A stretch of 64,000 nucleotides of DNA from Thalassomonas sp. RHCl1 (GTDB lineage: Bacteria; Pseudomonadota; Gammaproteobacteria; Enterobacterales; Alteromonadaceae), in contig NZ_CANDNZ010000006.1 of the NCBI RefSeq assembly GCF_947387555.1, positions 155,482 to 219,481 of the forward strand. Reading direction: 5' to 3'. Under the pieces are notes generated by a model, which was not told where the DNA came from, searched no databases, and saw only the letters and a program-made list of their open reading frames with translations. Shown piece after piece: positions 60,911-64,000 of this stretch. The number at the start of each line of letters is the position of its first letter. Within the stretch, counting starts at the first letter, position 1. A program made the position numbers and the translations under genes.

Positions 60911-62444
60911 AGTCGAGCATGTCTCTGATCACAATGGGGATATGGATTACCTGCGCCGTATTTTGCTGGCGCCGGTTTATGATATTGCCGTTGAAACCGA
61001 GCTGACGCCATTAACCAAGTTATCGTCACGGTTGAATAACCAGATATTTCTCAAACGGGAAGATCAGCAGCCGGTACATTCTTTTAAATTACGCGGTGCT
61101 TATAACAAGTTAAGCAACCTGTCGGAGCAGGAGTGTATCCACGGCGTGGTGGCGGCTTCTGCCGGTAACCATGCCCAGGGACTGGCATTGTCTGCGAGCA
61201 AGCTGGGTATCAAGGCGACAATTGTGATGCCGATCACTACCCCGGAAATCAAGGTCGACAATGTCCGGCGTTTCGGCGCCGAGGTGCGTTTGATCGGCCG
61301 CAGTTTTAATGAAGCCCAGGCGGCATCACAGAAGTTTGCCCGGGAAGAGCAGAAAACCCTGATCCATCCTTTTGATGATATCGATGTTATTGCCGGTCAG
61401 GGGACCGTGGCCAAAGAGTTATTGCAGCAGCAGCCCAACGCCGATGTGGTGTTTGTGCCGGTGGGCGGCGGCGGTTTGCTGGCGGGTATGGCGGTTTACC
61501 TTAAACAGTTGCGCCCGGACATCAAAATTATCGGTGTTGAAGCGGAAGACTCAGCCTGTTTACAGGCGGCATTGGCTGCGGGCAGCCCGGTGGATCTCGA
61601 TCATGTGGGCTTGTTTGCCGACGGAGTTGCGGTGAAGCGCATCGGCAAGCATACCTTTGATCTGATCCGGCGTTATTGCGATCAGGTGATCACAGTCAAC
61701 AGCGATGAGATCTGTGCGGCGATAAAAGATATTTTTGAACAAACCCGGGTGATTGCCGAGCCGGCAGGTGCGCTGTCGCTGGCGGCGGTAAACAAGTATT
61801 GTCAGACAAGCCCCGGCGATGAGTTGCTGGTGGCGGTGTTATCCGGCGCCAATATGAATTTTCACAGTTTACGTTATGTGTCTGAGCGTTGTGAATTGGG
61901 GGAGCAAAAAGAAGCGGTTTTTGCGGTGACGATTCCGGAGCAAAAAGGCAGCTTCCGCCGTTTCTGTCAGGCGCTGGCAGGGCGGGTGATCACCGAATTT
62001 AATTACCGCTATGTCGGCAGCGATAAAGCCCATATCTTTGTCGGTATTCGCTTAAGCGGCTCGCAGGAGCGGCAACAGCTGGCGAATATCCTGGAGCAGG
62101 CCGGATACAAGGTGCGCGATTTCAGCGACAACGAATTGGCCAAGTTGCATGTACGTTACATGATCGGCGGACAAAACCCGATGCCGGTGAATGAACGTAT
62201 TTTCCGTTTCCAGTTTCCTGAATATCCGGGAGCGTTGGAGCAGTTTCTCGATACCCTGGGAGAGCTGTGGAATATTACCCTGTTCCACTACCGTAACCAT
62301 GGCGCCGCCTTTGGCCAGGTGTTGGCGGGTTTTGAAGTCAAAGCAGAAGAAGAGCAGGACTTTTTTGAACACCTTAAGGCCCTGGGTTACAACTGGCAGG
62401 AAGAAACCAATAATCCTGCCTATCAGGCGTTTTTAACCCGTTAA
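60903..62444 (+). CDS. ilvA: Threonine deaminase (biosynthetic)
   Basis: A 513-residue PLP enzyme that makes 2-oxobutyrate from threonine, the entry to isoleucine. The ATG of [21 protein letters not shown] at 60903 is chosen; an upstream in-frame start (60834) lies inside ilvD and gives no family likeness. Motifs: [12 protein letters not shown] (PLP lysine, about 60-71), [22 protein letters not shown], and two C-terminal ACT-like regulatory domains (about 330-510) that bind isoleucine and valine. Last gene of the ilv operon. Confidence 0.97.
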   Translation: MTKVEHVSDHNGDMDYLRRILLAPVYDIAVETELTPLTKLSSRLNNQIFLKREDQQPVHSFKLRGAYNKLSNLSEQECIHGVVAASAGNHAQGLALSASKLGIKATIVMPITTPEIKVDNVRRFGAEVRLIGRSFNEAQAASQKFAREEQKTLIHPFDDIDVIAGQGTVAKELLQQQPNADVVFVPVGGGGLLAGMAVYLKQLRPDIKIIGVEAEDSACLQAALAAGSPVDLDHVGLFADGVAVKRIGKHTFDLIRRYCDQVITVNSDEICAAIKDIFEQTRVIAEPAGALSLAAVNKYCQTSPGDELLVAVLSGANMNFHSLRYVSERCELGEQKEAVFAVTIPEQKGSFRRFCQALAGRVITEFNYRYVGSDKAHIFVGIRLSGSQERQQLANILEQAGYKVRDFSDNELAKLHVRYMIGGQNPMPVNERIFRFQFPEYPGALEQFLDTLGELWNITLFHYRNHGAAFGQVLAGFEVKAEEEQDFFEHLKALGYNWQEETNNPAYQAFLTR

Positions 62445-62479
62445 GTTATTTGCCTGACCAGTTTTATTAACTTATTAAT

Positions 62480-62515
62480 CCGGCAGGAAATTTTACCTGC
62501 CGGTGATTTCTTTTA
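62480..62515 (+). terminator. Terminator of the ilv operon
   Basis: CCGGCAGG and CCTGCCGG form a perfect 8-bp stem with an 8-nt AT loop, followed by TGATTTCTTTT; it lies 36 bp after ilvA. Confidence 0.82.
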
Positions 62516-62675
62516 CCCCTTTCCGTTTTCTGTTCTGGCAAGTAAAGCTGCCAGAAACTTGTATAAATAGTAAACAAAATGTTATGCCCCTGACTTGACT
62601 CAGGGGGATTAATTGCTATTTTATGGGGGCGCTTTCGGGTGCACAGGAATGAAAATAAATCAAAAGGATTGAGTT

Positions 62676-62873
62676 ATGGAACTGAAAGTTAATAAGAAGA
62701 AATTAGCGAATTTATCAAGGGATTTGAACACCATGCCAATGGCGCTTACCGCAAAAATTGCCGGCGGCACCTTGCCGGAAATCTCTGAAACCCCTGAAGT
62801 ACCTGAAATGCAGGGAAGGCATGTCAGGTTATTGACCAAGAAAAAACCCACTGAATACCAAATCATATTTTAA
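62676..62873 (+). CDS. Double-glycine leader peptide (bacteriocin/RiPP-like precursor)
   Basis: A 65-residue peptide with AAGGA 8 nt before its ATG. The first 31 residues (MELKVNKKKLANLSRDL..., ending ALTAKIAGG) look like the Lys-rich, LS-containing leaders cut after GG by C39 peptidase domains of exporters. The remaining 34 residues (TLPEISETPEVPEMQGR...KKPTEYQIIF) form a Pro/Glu-rich, Cys-free core with basic middle. An exporter gene of the peptidase-containing ABC type converges 94 bp downstream. There is no detectable modifying enzyme in the window. Precursor status is inferred. Confidence 0.7.
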   Translation: MELKVNKKKLANLSRDLNTMPMALTAKIAGGTLPEISETPEVPEMQGRHVRLLTKKKPTEYQIIF

Positions 62874-62911
62874 TGTTATGGTTGTCAGTCGCTTGAATTT
62901 GCAATTAAGGC

Positions 62912-62946
62912 AACGGTCTTGTTAAGTGTGGTAAAGACCGTTTTTC
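62912..62946. terminator. Terminator between the leader peptide gene and the exporter gene
   Basis: AACGGTCTT and AAGACCGTT form a 9-bp stem; TTTTTC follows on the plus strand. Confidence 0.85.
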
Positions 62947-62966
62947 ATTTTTCCCGTTTAACCTGA

Positions 62967-64000
62967 TTAACTCTCCGCCTTTTCACTGGCCTGGGCTTCA
63001 TTACTTTCTTGTTCGCTGATCTTTATTTCCCGGTCTGCCGAGGCTATGGTTTCCTTGCGGTGTGCGATGATCACCCGGGTGATATCCAGGCGTTTAACCG
63101 CGTCATTAATATCCGATTCCAGTTGGGTATCGAGATGGCTGGTGGCTTCATCCATAAACAGGATCTTAGGTTTCTTATATAAGGCCCGTGCCAGGATAAT
63201 ACGTTGTTTTTGTCCGCCGGATAAACTTGAGCCCATATCGCCGATGAGGCTGTTATACCCCATGGGCATATTGCTGATATCGTCATGGATCGCCGCCAGT
63301 TCGGCGCAGTACACCAGGTGTTCCATATCTATCGGGGTATCAAAGAAGGCGATATTGTCCGCCACCGAGCCGGATAACAGTTCATCATCCTGCATCACTG
63401 CGGCAATTTGCTGGCGGTATTGTTTATGTCCTAGCTGTTGCAGCGGGATATCGTCTATCAGTACCTGACCCTGCTGCGGCAGGTTTAAGCCGAGCATGAT
63501 TTTCAGCAAAGTCGACTTGCCGCTGCCGGAAGGTCCGGTAATGGCCACGGATTCACCGGCATTGATATTCATATTGACGCCGTGAACAACATCTTGCCCG
63601 GCATCGCTGTAGCTGAAGGAAACATTTTCCAGGGTAATTTTTCCCTGGAGCGTATGGGGTTTGGCATCCTCTTCCTGCAGTACTTCTTTTTCCGTCAGGG
63701 CGATATCCGCCAAACGCTCGAAATGTAAGCCCAGCATTTTAAATTCGATGACTTTTTCGATCAGCGCCGCCATCTTGTCGATAAATTGCCGTTTATAGGC
63801 CATAAAGGCAAACAGCATACCGGTACTGAAACCGCCGTCGATCACCAGGTGGGCGGCAAGATAAATTACCGCGATATTTTCGACGCCAAACAGGAAGCGG
63901 TTGATGGCATCGTAGGAAATGACAAAATTGCCGAAACGGATATTCTGGTTGATGGCGGCGGCAAAACGGTTTTGCCACTGGCCTTCCCTTTTCACTTCCG
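62967..64000 (-). CDS. Peptidase-type ABC exporter, C-terminal part (runs off right edge)
   Basis: At least 344 residues of an ABC exporter whose N-terminal part is outside the window. Visible are the last transmembrane helices (VISYDAINRFLFGVENIAVIYLAAHLVIDGGF, GMLFAFMAYKRQF) and the nucleotide-binding domain with Walker A GPSGSGKSTLLK, signature SLSGGQKQRIILARALYKKPKILFMDEATSHLD, and switch histidine VIIAHRKET. The phrases GMLFAFMAYKRQF and MLGLHFERLADIALTEKE are typical of CvaB/RaxB-like exporters that carry an N-terminal C39 peptidase; that domain cannot be seen here. Expected to cleave and export the double-glycine peptide nearby. Confidence 0.88.
   Translation of the reverse strand, partial: EVKREGQWQNRFAAAINQNIRFGNFVISYDAINRFLFGVENIAVIYLAAHLVIDGGFSTGMLFAFMAYKRQFIDKMAALIEKVIEFKMLGLHFERLADIALTEKEVLQEEDAKPHTLQGKITLENVSFSYSDAGQDVVHGVNMNINAGESVAITGPSGSGKSTLLKIMLGLNLPQQGQVLIDDIPLQQLGHKQYRQQIAAVMQDDELLSGSVADNIAFFDTPIDMEHLVYCAELAAIHDDISNMPMGYNSLIGDMGSSLSGGQKQRIILARALYKKPKILFMDEATSHLDTQLESDINDAVKRLDITRVIIAHRKETIASADREIKISEQESNEAQASEKAES

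Overview
The window looks like a chromosomal segment of a marine gammaproteobacterium of the order Alteromonadales, probably Colwelliaceae (Thalassomonas- or Colwellia-like). This rests on gene order (gppA-rhlB-trxA-rho; hemCDXY next to cyaY; lptM-lysA-dapF-DUF484-HAD-uvrD; ilvC/ilvY; comM/ilvGMEDA), on enterobacterial-type protein sequences, and on the number of cyclic-di-GMP genes. No rRNA, tRNA, CRISPR array or insertion sequence was recognised. The assignment is an inference from protein likeness, not from a marker gene.

Layout. 1-4.3 kb: end of tatC, a small secreted protein, tatD, a 7TMR-DISM diguanylate cyclase and hemB. 4.35-9.1 kb: gppA and rhlB on the minus strand, divergent from trxA and rho. 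9.3-12.3 kb: a small secreted peptide with its own promoter and terminator, then ubiD and fre. 12.4-14 kb: a transglutaminase-like protein and an AraC regulator. 14.1-18.7 kb: the minus-strand operon cyaY-hemC-hemD-hemX-hemY. 18.8-24.9 kb: lptM-lysA-dapF-DUF484-HAD-uvrD, with no xerC in its usual place. 24.9-28.3 kb: a REC-REC-GGDEF regulator and a YfiR-like/histidine kinase fusion. 28.3-34.3 kb: rarD, a thioesterase, recQ, a cytochrome c, selO and a small unknown. 34.3-38.5 kb: a diguanylate cyclase gene whose minus-strand leader holds a GEMM-I cyclic-di-GMP riboswitch, divergent from a TPR/degenerate-GGDEF protein and its membrane partner. 38.5-45.0 kb: a small unknown, tesB, a YbdG-type channel, a YihG-type acyltransferase, proB and proA.

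45.0-51.2 kb is the accessory part: one gene of 1639 codons with AT-rich flanks, sitting between proA and ilvC. Its product joins an N-terminal GT4-type glycosyltransferase to a Ski2-like superfamily 2 helicase and a long C-terminal region of no recognised family. I know of no described system with this architecture, and it is the best candidate here for an undescribed (perhaps defence) system.

51.2-62.5 kb is the branched-chain amino-acid block: ilvC divergent from its regulator ilvY, then comM with a diverged second copy of its last 38 codons, then the attenuator-controlled ilvL-ilvG-ilvM-ilvE-ilvD-ilvA operon. At the right edge a small double-glycine leader peptide gene converges with a cut-off ABC exporter gene of the peptidase-containing (CvaB-like) kind, which suggests an exported peptide or RiPP-like locus continuing beyond the window.

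Working together: heme supply (hemB, hemCDXY, cyaY), lysine/cell-wall precursors (lysA, dapF), proline (proBA) and Ile/Val synthesis (ilvCGMEDA, ilvA) form the housekeeping frame. At least three intact GGDEF proteins, one degenerate GGDEF protein, a YfiR-like sensor and a c-di-GMP riboswitch make the segment rich in second-messenger signalling.
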